Below are positions 23,740-32,057 of a stretch of DNA of 32,057 nucleotides, piece after piece. The position numbers were made by a program, and so were the translations under genes. How positions within the stretch are numbered: the first letter of the stretch is position 1; each line of letters begins with the position of its first letter. The notes under the pieces were generated by a model, which was not told the origin of the DNA, did not search any database, and worked only from the letters and a program-made list of their open reading frames with translations. Origin of the DNA: Verrucomicrobiales bacterium (GTDB lineage: Bacteria > Verrucomicrobiota > Verrucomicrobiia > Limisphaerales > J093); contig JABTUJ010000055.1 in NCBI GenBank assembly GCA_015075445.1, positions 1 through 32,057 of the forward strand. Direction: 5' to 3'.

Positions 23740-25163
23740 CGGGCACCCCTCGATCTCCGCAACTCCTTGCTGTCAAACAGTTCGGAATGGAGGCGAGGGG
23801 TCGTCCTGAAATCGCCACGGTTCAGAGGGGAAAATACCCGATTTCATTGGCCAATCAAGCGAACTCATCCCTGCTCGCGAGTGCTCCGATTACCTCCGTT
23901 GGTGTCCGTCTTGGTGTCCGCTCCGCTGCCCACCGCGCCGGGCTGAACTGCGCCCGGACGCTCCGGACCGCAGCGCTGAAGGAACGTACTTCCACCGACC
24001 GTGCCGGCGTGGCCAGCCCGTCCGTCTGCCTGGCTGTCCGCCGGTCAAGGAATCTCGGGCGACGTTCCTGCACCCACCGAGGTTCCACGACCGGAAGTGT
24101 CAGGTGGGCGGTGCCGCCCATCCGAGCCCGCTATGCGCCGGACTTGCCTGAAGCCGGCATAACGTCTGTCATGAGCGTCCATCAAATGTCACGACAACCC
24201 TGGCCCATCGACCGTCTCCTGGCCCGGTTTGCCGGCCACGACGTGCGCGTCGCTGGGAGGGCCTTTTCCCCAGGCGTCCCGACCGCGGGTCGGCCGCCCG
24301 CTTCCTGCAGGTGGCGGATCTGATCCTGCCCGACGGCAGCCAGCCCGGCGCTGTGCCCTTCTTCTTCGAAGGCCGGTTGCGCGAATTCGAGCGGAGGATT
24401 GGGGTGGTCGGTCTCGCTGGATGCCCTCGCCGGCCGTGATACTGCCCGGAGGGCTGGGTCCAGTTCCGCGGACAAGCTGCCGTCGTCCTTCAAGGTCCCG
24501 CCGTCGCTGAGCTGGCGTCGCCATTTCACGTGGAGCGGCTTCCTCGGACCCGGCGAACTACTGGCGCGACCTGCTCGCCGCGGGTCCAGTTCGAGTTTGA
24601 CCTCACGACAACCGCCGGCTCCGCTTCCAAACACCTGTTGCCCGGTCCGGCGTTGCTCCGCACCTCGGCGTCCGGCCGGCAGGGCCGACGGCAACGGTAG
24701 GCTGGCGCACGGAACCACCACGGGTTCACGCAGTCGGAACAGCGGTGGCGACTTCCAATGAGTTCGTGGCATCCGGGCATTGACCCAACGCCAACCTGCA
24801 CAAAGCCCCTGTGGGACAGGCCGAACGGGGCTCACCGATGCCCCTCGCCGCCTGACTCCCGGATGCGATGAACGTCAGACGACTGTCGAGGATTGTGCCA
24901 CACAGACAATCCTCAACCTGTTCGCAGAGCGGCCAAAACGCCACGACGCCAATGTTCACAAGTGTCAGTCGCGGTTTGATCGTTCTCGGCCTCCGGTCCA
25001 GCCGGAGCGCACTTCGCGACGTGAAATGTCGGCGCGTCGGCAGGGGTCGGACTTCGAGGCCCTGCGAATCGCCCGCGTGATCCTGGCTGTTCTGAAGGGT
25101 CGGTGAGGCGCTGGTGACAGATTCAAGAGGTGTCTGCTCGGACACCCTTGAACCCAGCAGAAA
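23740..25163. other. Stretch with no recognisable intact gene
   Basis: No frame gives a family I know. On the plus strand 24170-24460 reads like a decayed protein across two frames (PWPIDRLLARFAGHDVRVAG, then FLQVADLILPDGSQPG and VPFFFEGRLREFERRIG). Another coding-like piece around 24500-24620 contains FEFDLTTTAGSASKH in a different frame. These may be one eroded gene. The segment 24880-25110 shows only the small inverted repeat listed separately. Confidence 0.4.
24888..24914. repeat. Perfect 9-bp inverted repeat with a 9-nt loop
   Basis: GAGGATTGT and ACAATCCTC are separated by gccacacag. No T-run follows, so it is not a typical intrinsic terminator, and there is no gene nearby that would use one. 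Confidence 0.4.
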
Positions 25164-26224
25164 CTACGGATACGCGAGTTCGGGAACGCCGTTCGGCCAT
25201 GCTCCCACCACGCGAAAATGCAAACCTCTGAGTTCAAAGCCTCTCAGGGCCGACGCCAAATCGTCGATCAGGTCTTCGACATCCTCAATCCCAGTCGAAT
25301 AGCGGATCAAGCCTTCGGGGATCCCCAGGCGGGCGCGTTCCTCCGGCGTGCATTCCACGTGGTTGCTGGTCGCCGGGCAACGATCGCTTCCACTGCGCCC
25401 AGATTCCGGCCGCATGGGCAAAGCGGAGATGAGGGATCAGCCGCCCAGCAGCCCCGAGGCTGTTCTCTTTCAGAATGAAACTCAGAATGCCGCCGAATCC
25501 ACTCATTTGCCGGGTCGCAATGGCATGGCGGGATGTGAATCAGTCCCGTAGAAGACACGATCCACCGCCGGATGGGTCTCGAGAAAACGCGCGATGCGCA
25601 TCGCGCTTGTTCTGCCGCTTGACCCGCAAGTCCAGGGTCTCTGCCGCGGAGCAGCAAGTAAGCGGACATGGTCGAGTACCGCCCATGGATTTCGCGATAG
25701 TGATGGATTGATCGATCAGATGTTTGGAGCCGCAGGCCACATCTCCGAGGGCATCAGCATGACCACTGAGGAATTTAGTGGCGCTGTGCACCACGACATC
25801 CGCCCCTAACTGAGCGGGTTCTGCTGATCGGGGTCGCAGCGGTGTTATCCACCACAACCACTGCACCTTGGGCGCGCCACTTTGACAGCCGGGCGATATC
25901 GATGATCTTGGTGGTTTGATTGGTGGGGTTTCCAGGTAGAGCAGGTGCAGCCTTTGGCGATCTCAGCCTCGATCTGGTCATGGTCCGCCGTGTCACACTG
26001 GACCGCATCGATCCGGTATTTCGGCATGTATTCAGTGAATATCGCACTGGTTCCGCCGTAGGTGTCTTGACCGATACGACCCGGTTGCCCGAGGCCAGAG
26101 GCAACAGGGTTGAACGATAATACCCATCCCCGAGGCGGCACTCGTCGCTGCCTCCGCATCTTCCAGGAGGCGCACCTTCTCTTCGAAAACGTTGACTGTG
26201 GGGTTGCTGTTCCGAGTATAGATA

Positions 26225-28023
26225 GAGCCCGTCCCAGAAGTCCCTGTTTCCGGATGGGAGACGATAGGAGAGGAAGGAGAGTGAGCCTGGTGGCGCTTAT
26301 CATGACAGCTCGGGCACGCTTTCGGCCCGACACCGCTATGGGTTGTGGTTTTTCCAGACTTCTAACGATACGGCTCCGCCGAGCCTTGTACTCCCATCAG
26401 CCAGACTACATCAAGCTGCGTCGCGCTGCTCCGCCGACGCCGCCACCTGCCCATCCGGGCCAGCACCCAAAGATTGTGGGCCAGCACACTCCAGCTTACC
26501 CCCAGCGCCCGGTGCTCATACCCTTGGCCCGCAGCGCCGCCCCAAGAAGTCATTCTTCAGAATCCCAATCTGCCCTCGGTCTGCGTTGCCGTTACGGATC
26601 TTCCCAAACCGAGCCCCATGCCGACGGCGCTGCAATCTGCCACCCCGCGCGGACCAGCCTGTTGAAGAGCCCCGCCTCCGCCAAGAGCGCCTGGTTGGCC
26701 TTTGCAGTCGTGCCGCGGTCCCCGCCCACTGCTTCGAGCACGCCCGCCGGCAGCCAGACTGCGCCGTTCCAGGCTCGGCTGGCAACCGCCGGCTGTCCGC
26801 TTGACGCACTCTCCTGGTAGAGATGCCGGTCCACTACCAGGTCCTGCCGCTGCTCGGCCAGGAAGAGCGGTGTTGCCAACCCACCGCCGCCCCGGCCTTT
26901 GCCCTGCACGATCACGTGCAGATCGCCCTCGTAGAGACTCAGGATCTTGTCCGCGCTGGCCACCGGCTGCTCCCCGATGATCCGCTCATGGCTTGCTGAC
27001 CGCCCGGGGCAACTGCGCCAGCACCCCGTCGATTCGGGCCAGCACCTGCTCGGCCTGCCCAGGTCCAATCTGTCTCCTGCCAATGCGTGTCGAGCAGATC
27101 CTGATGCCGGCGAGCGTGTTGTCGCACCACCCGGCTCAGGCGCTTCATTCTGCAACACCTGCTTGCGCGCTTCGCTTCGCGTCGGCCTGTTTGCCCGTCT
27201 GCACCATCGCGATGCACTGCTGGTTCATCGCCCGCAGAAACTGCTCCGGGGCCGGCATCCGGCGTTTGAGCCCGTGTGCCCGGATCAGGCCGGTGGCCTT
27301 CATCAACGTCCGCGTCGCGTCCCGCAGCAGCACCCAGTCCACGGGGAAATGGATGTCCGCGGCCACACGTGCTGTCCATCCACACCGTGTCCAGTTCCAG
27401 TTCGTTGGCCAGCCAGAGCCGGTTGAACCCCGTGGTGGCATCGGTCTCCCGCGCCGCCTGCACGAGCCGGCGGACCAGGGCCTGCACCCAGGCCTCCGGC
27501 AGCCATTGGAAGTACGCGCCAACTGGCTCTGCTCGGCACCCGCACTTCCTCCAAGCGATCCACCTGCAGAACCACTGGAAGAGGGCGACTCGGCCAGCCG
27601 ACGGCTCATCCCCGAAAGTCCTCGCCCAGCAAGCGCTGCAGCATCGTTGCAGCGCAGCGCCTGGGCACTGGTGCGCTGATACTTCGTCTGCTCGTGCGTC
27701 GGGCACCCGCCCGGTCCGGGCCAGCCATCCTGCCAAACTGCGCTCCACAAAGAGCGCTTCGACGCCGCTGAGTCGCAGGAGTTCATCGATCCGGCGCAGC
27801 TCGGCTTCGAAGCGTTGATAGTCCACATTTCCCGGACCGTGGGAAGGACTGACGAAGTTCGCCTTGCAGCGGTATGATCTGGCCATCGGGCGTTGGTTCA
27901 TTGTATGTCTGACAGAGCATAACGCACCGATTTCGGGCATGGAGCCTTTCTGGCTGCTATGCCCGTTTTCTTGGCGCAGCGCCTCAATACCCACGGGCCT
28001 CCCTTCCGCTGGGACAAGCTTCC
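26225..28023 (-). mobile_element. Decayed DDE insertion sequence inside the cystathionine gamma-synthase-like gene
   Basis: The 5-bp sequence AGATA flanks the element on both sides (26220-26224 and 28024-28028). Removing the element plus one copy restores the reading frame as GHIYTRNSNPT, which is what the family has there. The ends share AGC(C/T)(C/T)GTCCCAG in inverted orientation, offset by about two bases. The element is 1.8 kb. Confidence 0.75.
26362..27901 (-). pseudogene. Transposase remnant (IS5/IS1182/ISNCY-like DDE type)
   Basis: The gene probably started at ATG 27901 (MNQRPMARSYRCKANF). Recognisable pieces in changing frames are YQRFEAELRRIDELLRLSGV, LFQWFC, YFQWLPEAWVQALVRRLVQ, LWLANELELDTVWMDSTC (first D), DWVLLRDATRTLMKATGLI and LIRAHGLKRRMPAPEQFLRA. 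Then follow ILSLYEGDLHVIVQGKGRGG, VGGDRG (second D), TEGRIGILKNDFLG (E) and YEHRALGVSWSVLAHNLWVL near 26480. The order is complete, but at least six indels interrupt it, so no active transposase is made. Confidence 0.75.
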
Positions 28024-28246
28024 AGATATGCCCCTCGGCCTTGCCCCGTGCCACCTCGAGCCACTCCTCCATATCCTTGAAGCCAAAGGCCGCGCTCAAT
28101 ACCACCGGCACCTGGGTCGCTCCAAGCAAGCACTCTTCCTCCCCCGCCCAAACAGCTCGGGTTCCTTGCCTTGTCTTTCTGTTCATAGCCGGAAAGTTGG
28201 TGTGGTAAGCGGCGCGAGCAGCGAACTGAACGGCGCAGGCTGCTGA

Positions 28247-29773
28247 TTACGGCAAGGCTTTGCCGGTGATTACGAGGTTTCCTTTGGGAATCGCGAAAAT
28301 GAAGGCCACCACGGAGGACGCCGTCATCCTCGCCGAGGAATCATAACCCGCATTGTCCCGATTGGGTTGATAGTAGAAGGTTCCATCGCCGCAATGAGCC
28401 ATGGTGAACCACCAGCGGTTGGCATCCATCAGCTTGCGGAAGTTCTTTGGTTCGATATTGGCCGCGAGCGCCTCGTAGGCCATGCCCATGGTCGGCGAGC
28501 CGTGGGTGTCGGGGAAGCTTTGGGGATGCTTGCCGATGATGTCCGAGTATTTCAAGGCCCGCCGCCGGTAGGTGTTTTCGCCATAGGGACTGGCGAAGAA
28601 GGCGATGCCAGCGGCACCGGTCCGGCCCATGTCCGCCCAGTCGTTCGGCCCGCCGCCGGTAGAATCACCATACCAGACGTAGCCGTTCTCGCCGGTGCCC
28701 CGCTTGAGAAACTCGTAGGCCGCGTCATGGCGTTGGCGATCGATCTCGATGCCGCAGCGATGCATCAGCGAGTAGGTCAGGGCACCCTGGGCGGTGATCA
28801 TCGCGATGGGTCCGTAGCCCTCGAATCCGGGATTGTGTCCCCAGCCGCCGTGTGACTGCTTGGGCCCGGTGGGATAGGAATCAGGGTGTGATTCCTTGAC
28901 CTTGGGATTGATCTGGGACATGTCGAGATACTGCCCTTCATACAGCAGGTCGCGGATTCTCTCCAGCTCCGGCACCACCCAGGACTTCTTGGTGATGAAA
29001 TAGTATTCGCTGAGCACGATCGCGGTGCCCATGTAGGTCCAGTTCATCAAGCCAGCCTGCCTCGTCCCCTCGTCGGTCGCCTTGATCGACTCGCACAGGT
29101 GGCGCAGGTTGCGTTCGACTTGCGACAGGTATTTCCTCTCGCCGCGCCCGAGCAGGGCGAGGGCGGCGAAGGCGTTGTGCACCGGGTCGCCGAAGGAACC
29201 ATTCTCCTCCTGTTGTTTGCTGATGTAATCAAGCAATTCACCGAGGATTCTTTCGGATTTGGGGCAAGCGGCCGGGTAGGTTGCGGCATAGCTGCCGTAC
29301 TCTTTTCCGATATCGAGTTCCACGTCGATCGTTTCGCCGCCTCTTTTCACCATGAGCTTGAGCTTGCCGGTGGCTGATTCCGCCTGGCAGGTTTCCAAGG
29401 CTTCCGCCAGTTCCGCCACCGGGCCTTCTGCGCCGAAGACCTCCATTCCATAGCCGTTGCGGTGGGGTTTGCGGAACTCTTTGCCATCGGCCCCGATGAT
29501 CAAGTCGTCAATTCTGATGGCGTTCCGCGCCGGGGCGTTTGAGAGCACATGTTTCACCAGCAGCGCTTTGGGTTCATTCGCGACCAATTCGGCCCGGATC
29601 CCGCTAAGCCCCAGATTGTAATACCAGCCCGGCACTTCCGCATCCGGTCCCGAATCGGCACGTTGGCTCCAGGGTTGATCTCCTTGATAGTGAACCTGGG
29701 CCATCATTGAGCCTGAAGTGACGGCAAGCAGTGCGGCAAAGGCGAGGAGTGAATACATAGAGTGGATTCTCAT
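28247..29773 (-). CDS. Secreted PDZ plus alpha/alpha-toroid protein (DUF6288-type)
   Basis: From ATG 29773 the protein is 508 aa. A signal peptide is clear (MRIHSMYSLLAFAALLAVTSG, cleavage near MAQ). Residues ~45-130 look like a PDZ domain (LGLSGIRAELV, then APARNAIRIDDLIIGADGKEF). From ~160 onward it has terpene-cyclase-like helical repeats: LLDYISKQQEENGSFGDP, HGGWGHNPGFEGYGPIAMIT, GENGYVWYGDS, AGIAFFASPYGENTYR. These fit a toroid that binds an extended or hydrophobic substrate. I recall this combination from a DUF6288-named family in Verrucomicrobiota and Planctomycetota; no reaction is known to me. The reading frame is clean. An upstream GTG at 29803 is possible, but the ATG directly precedes the signal peptide. 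Confidence 0.8.
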   Translation of the reverse strand: MRIHSMYSLLAFAALLAVTSGSMMAQVHYQGDQPWSQRADSGPDAEVPGWYYNLGLSGIRAELVANEPKALLVKHVLSNAPARNAIRIDDLIIGADGKEFRKPHRNGYGMEVFGAEGPVAELAEALETCQAESATGKLKLMVKRGGETIDVELDIGKEYGSYAATYPAACPKSERILGELLDYISKQQEENGSFGDPVHNAFAALALLGRGERKYLSQVERNLRHLCESIKATDEGTRQAGLMNWTYMGTAIVLSEYYFITKKSWVVPELERIRDLLYEGQYLDMSQINPKVKESHPDSYPTGPKQSHGGWGHNPGFEGYGPIAMITAQGALTYSLMHRCGIEIDRQRHDAAYEFLKRGTGENGYVWYGDSTGGGPNDWADMGRTGAAGIAFFASPYGENTYRRRALKYSDIIGKHPQSFPDTHGSPTMGMAYEALAANIEPKNFRKLMDANRWWFTMAHCGDGTFYYQPNRDNAGYDSSARMTASSVVAFIFAIPKGNLVITGKALP

Positions 29774-29877
29774 GGTGGGGGTGGAAAGTTGGTGGGCTTT
29801 CACAATTGAGTGTTCAGTCTGTCCAAGTCAAGCAGTGGCCTTCTGGTGGCAATCCTTCAGATAGGTGCAGGACTGGG

Positions 29878-30171
29878 TCAAGCCTGCTGACAATTGTCAA
29901 ACGGGCACCAGATGTCGATCGCCTCGAAACCCATCTGGGCGGCCCGCGCGCAGACCTCCTCGATGGGCAATTCGGCGAGCATGACCGAGGAAAACGCGAG
30001 GCGCATGCGCCATGGCGAGACTGGCTCTGCAATGGCGCGCCCTGACAGGCCGAAAAAGGAGCCAGTAAAGATGTTGGGCGCGGCGAAAACCGTGCTGGCG
30101 CCGGCGGCCTGTTTGAGGAAGCGGCGGCGGGAACTGGAAACAGTTGGCGGATTGTTTGCCGGATTGTTCAT
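29878..30171 (-). pseudogene. Tat-exported sugar phosphate isomerase/epimerase-like protein, truncated
   Basis: ATG 30171 begins MNNPANNPPTVSSSRRRFLK, and the twin-arginine motif SRRRFLKQAAGA is followed by a hydrophobic stretch. Residues ~50-95 match the first beta-alpha unit of xylose-isomerase-like TIM barrels (MRLAFSSVMLAELPIEEVCA, then MGFEAIDIWCPF). The frame stops at 29878 after only ~97 aa, whereas the family is about 300 aa. The sequence between here and the next gene (29773) is too short for the rest, so a deletion is likely. It is no longer functional. Confidence 0.7.
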
Positions 30172-30250
30172 GGTTTTGTTGTCTTGGATGGTTCGGTATC
30201 GGTTCATGAAGTCGTAGATTTGAATGCGGCGGCAATTTCCGCCCAGCGGT

Positions 30251-31246
30251 TCAGCCCGTCATGGCCGTGTATTCATCTAACAACCGCAGATAGGACCGGT
30301 ATTGTTCGAGCGAAACACCGGGAGGTGTCTGGTGATCGACGCTGGGTATGAACCCGCCGGCCCGCATCAGGGGCAGGAGTCGCTCGAATTCGGCGCGCAT
30401 GGCCTGTTCGCCACGGTTCATGGTCATCTTGTCGAAGTGGCCAATGAAGAGGAAGGCGGGGAATTGTTGGCGGAGCTTCAGGCCGTCCACGCCGGCCTGG
30501 CGCTCGAGTGGGAGCACCCCGGCAATGCCCAGTTCCTTGAGCCAGGGCACCAGCAGGGTCACATCGCCGTCGGTGTCCATGATCAGAGGGATCTGGCGTT
30601 CCTGGAGCCGCGGCAAGAGTTGGCGGTAATACGGGGCCACGAATTCGTCAAAGGTGCGTTTGGAGATCATGGGCCCGTGGTTGTAAGACATATCCTCCGC
30701 GATGGTCATGAAAGTCGGCACACAGATCGGCAGAATCCGGTCGAGCAAACGCAAGTTGAACTCCAACAGATCCCGGTTGATCTGGTGCAACAACTCCGGT
30801 TCATCCGCGTAGGCATACATCATCTTCTCGAAGCCCATGAGCGTGCGGGGAAACCAGAAGAACCCCTCCAGCGTGCTCCACACCACGGCCTCGCCCCGCT
30901 CCTGCCGCGCTGCCCACGAGGACATGCCGCGAATGGCTGAATCGTGATCCGGAAAAAGCTGCGGCCGGATGCGCAGGTAGTCGTCCATGTTGGAAACCAT
31001 GCCTTCGACGTGATGCTGCGTGGCTTCGATGGTCGCATCCGTGGTGCTGAACCAGAACTGCTGATAGGGATCGAGCCCGAAGTAACGGGCAATGTCGAAA
31101 ACCTGACTGAAGCGCAACTCCCGGGGCAGGCCCTCGGCGTGCCAGCGGTCAATGGTCAGGTCCCACCACATGGCCCATTCCCAACGCGGCAACCGGTCCA
31201 CCGCTTGAAAAGCCATGACGGCACGAAATCGTTCAACGTGATTCAC
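30251..31246 (-). CDS. Uroporphyrinogen decarboxylase-fold (UroD-like) protein
   Basis: This 331-aa protein begins (GTG) MNHVERFRAVMAFQAVDRLP, a typical UroD-like start. It continues with RWEWAMWWDLTIDRW, a GFFWFPRTLMGFEKMMYAY segment, FMTIAEDMSYNHGPMISKRTF, PLIMDTDGDVTLLVPWLKEL, GVLPLERQAGVDGLKLR and GGFIPSVDHQTPPGVSLEQY. Proteins of this fold outside heme synthesis are often corrinoid-linked methyltransferases or of unknown role in sugar-degradation clusters; the neighbours point to the latter. GTG 31246 is preceded by GGAGGA nine bases upstream, a strong Shine-Dalgarno that decides this start. That site lies inside the tiny ORF ending at 31247. Confidence 0.85.
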   Translation of the reverse strand: MNHVERFRAVMAFQAVDRLPRWEWAMWWDLTIDRWHAEGLPRELRFSQVFDIARYFGLDPYQQFWFSTTDATIEATQHHVEGMVSNMDDYLRIRPQLFPDHDSAIRGMSSWAARQERGEAVVWSTLEGFFWFPRTLMGFEKMMYAYADEPELLHQINRDLLEFNLRLLDRILPICVPTFMTIAEDMSYNHGPMISKRTFDEFVAPYYRQLLPRLQERQIPLIMDTDGDVTLLVPWLKELGIAGVLPLERQAGVDGLKLRQQFPAFLFIGHFDKMTMNRGEQAMRAEFERLLPLMRAGGFIPSVDHQTPPGVSLEQYRSYLRLLDEYTAMTG

Positions 31247-31342
31247 TTATTCGATTCCTCCGCAGCCAGCTTCGGCGCAGCGGGCGGTCGCCGGAGCCAG
31301 CAGCAGGGTGGCGATCATCCGCGTTTGATATGTGCGTTTCAT
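31247..31342 (-). CDS. Tiny signal-peptide-like ORF abutting the UroD-like gene
   Basis: This 31-aa ORF, MKRTYQTRMIATLLLAPATA followed by RCAEAGCGGIE, has a basic start, a hydrophobic core and an AxA-like end. Its TAA is immediately followed by the GTG of the UroD-like gene, and its own start has AGGACG upstream. It looks like the leftover start of a secreted protein, or a leader whose translation is coupled to the next gene. I cannot choose between these. Confidence 0.35.
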   Translation of the reverse strand: MKRTYQTRMIATLLLAPATARCAEAGCGGIE

Positions 31343-31416
31343 TCCGGTCGTCCTGTGAGATTGCGACCATAGCTTGTTCAACGTGAGGAAACGCCCGCTC
31401 TTCACGGTCAGACGGC

Positions 31417-32057
31417 TCACTGAGGACGGTTCGGACTCGCGACCCTATAGGTCTTTCCGGGCAGTGCGGTGAATGAAATCTCAGATACTGCGCCGGTTGG
31501 GTTGACGGATTTTATCGTTGCCCCGTCGCACTGAACCTGGATCTCCGCATTGATGTTGCCTGGAAACACAACCTTGAATTCCCGCTGAAAAGCAGATTTC
31601 AACTCTACTGAAGTGTCGTTGGGATAGGTCACCTCCAGTTTCCCGAGCTTCAATTTCCGGCCCTTGGCATGGGGCGGGACCACAATCGTCCGGTAGTCCT
31701 CCTGAACGCCGTAATGGGTATTCACAAGCATGCTCCAGATGGCGACTCCCCAGCAGTAATCCTTGACTCCCAAACCGCGGCCTTCCACACCGTTGTAGCG
31801 TTCGTGGGAATGGCCGTCATGCTTCCTCACCAACTCCAGCATCTTGTCGGTCAGCTCCCTGGCATGGTCGTAGTAGCCATAGCGAGCCAGGCCGAGCGCG
31901 ATCAAATAGTTGGTGGGAGGCCACACGTCACCGCGCCAGAATGCATCCGGGCGGAATGTTGGTTCATTCATCGCCGAAGTGGTTACCGGATATTTGCTCC
32001 AAAACAGCGACGGATCGGTCAACTGTTTGACCAGTTCCCCGGCTTGTTCCGCAGCTG
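31417..32057 (-). CDS. Trehalase/GH63-like glycosidase, C-terminal part (5' end outside window)
   Basis: The frame is open to the window edge; about 213 residues are visible. FRPDAFWRGDVWPPTNYLIALGL is the conserved end of the (alpha/alpha)6 barrel in GH37/GH63/GH15-related enzymes. It is followed by GYYDHARELTDKMLELV, VKDYCWGVAIWSMLV and a C-terminal beta region (KLKLGKLEVTYPNDTSVELK onward). Such enzymes hydrolyse alpha-glucosides such as trehalose or glucosylglycerate; the family cannot be fixed without the catalytic half. It lies in the same direction as the UroD-like gene, 74 bp beyond the tiny ORF. Confidence 0.75.
   Translation of the reverse strand, partial: AAEQAGELVKQLTDPSLFWSKYPVTTSAMNEPTFRPDAFWRGDVWPPTNYLIALGLARYGYYDHARELTDKMLELVRKHDGHSHERYNGVEGRGLGVKDYCWGVAIWSMLVNTHYGVQEDYRTIVVPPHAKGRKLKLGKLEVTYPNDTSVELKSAFQREFKVVFPGNINAEIQVQCDGATIKSVNPTGAVSEISFTALPGKTYRVASPNRPQ

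Larger units (their letters stand above)
25164..28186 (-). pseudogene. Cystathionine gamma-synthase-like PLP enzyme gene, split by an IS and frameshifted
   Basis: The 5' part (28186-28024) encodes MNRKTRQGTRAVWAGEEECL and then GATQVPVVLSAAFGFKDMEEW up to GKAEGHI. The gene resumes beyond the IS at 26224 with YTRNSNPTVNVFEEKVRLLEDA. Then come DTYGGTSAIFTEYMPKYRI, PTNQTTKIIDIARLS, VVVVDNTAATPI, the PLP-lysine motif VVVHSATKFLSGHADALG and, after more shifts, the C-terminus EGLIRYSTGIEDVEDLIDDL ending at 25164. The family makes or cleaves cystathionine and related thioethers in methionine/cysteine metabolism using pyridoxal phosphate. The pieces are in the right order but lie in several frames, so besides the IS there are at least three indels. 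Exact substrate cannot be told. Confidence 0.8.

Noticed and set aside
23855..24121. 88-codon minus-strand ORF
   Set aside because: It has an arginine-rich, low-information composition without recognisable motif, promoter or ribosome site.
24888..24914. Intrinsic terminator
   Set aside because: The stem has no following T-run and no gene ends nearby.
1..32057. tRNA, rRNA or CRISPR array
   Set aside because: No cloverleaf with CCA-end context, no rRNA signature words and no repeat-spacer array were found by eye. A covariance-model scan would be needed to exclude small RNAs.

Overview
The window is GC-rich and reads as a chromosomal segment, probably of a Verrucomicrobiota bacterium (Pedosphaera/Limisphaera-like). 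That placement is inference from gene content: an ECF sigma factor paired with a membrane kinase carrying WD40 repeats, a giant secreted RHS/YD protein with a CARDB-like region, a DUF6288-type protein, a UroD-like protein and a trehalase-like glycosidase. There is no rRNA or other phylogenetic marker to test it.

Layout. (1) 1-7500 is an accessory zone of decayed mobility genes and toxin-antitoxin (TA) genes: an ArdC-like antirestriction C-terminus, a truncated PIN toxin, a truncated antitoxin, a heavily frameshifted MobF (TrwC/TraI-like) relaxase-helicase, an intact-looking IS630 transposase, one broken and one intact ParE/RelE-type TA pair, and a broken type IV coupling ATPase. Several families of short dispersed palindromic repeats lie among these genes and often sit exactly where a gene is cut. 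(2) 7500-8275 has little coding content beyond an N-terminal fragment of a phage terminase. (3) 8276-12623 holds a 1206-aa kinase/WD40 protein and its upstream ECF sigma factor, preceded by nested concentric inverted repeats. (4) 13202-13812 is an intact VapBC-like pair. (5) 13964-20223 is a giant RHS protein with one frameshift near its N-terminus and a phospholipase A2-like tip. (6) 20242-22574 is a second IS, followed by direct repeats and a truncated tyrosine integrase. (7) 23740-25163 has no recognisable intact gene. (8) 25164-28186 is a cystathionine gamma-synthase-like gene split by a third IS and further frameshifted. (9) 28247-32057 is a minus-strand group: DUF6288-type protein, truncated Tat-exported sugar isomerase, UroD-like protein, a tiny signal-peptide ORF and a glycosidase C-terminus.

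How the parts fit. The conjugation remnants (ArdC, relaxase, coupling ATPase), the TA modules and the IS copies suggest an old integrated conjugative or mobilisable element that has been eroded. The sigma factor and kinase probably form one signalling unit. The RHS protein looks like a polymorphic toxin whose expected immunity-gene position is now occupied by an IS. The right end looks like ordinary carbohydrate metabolism damaged by IS insertion and deletion.
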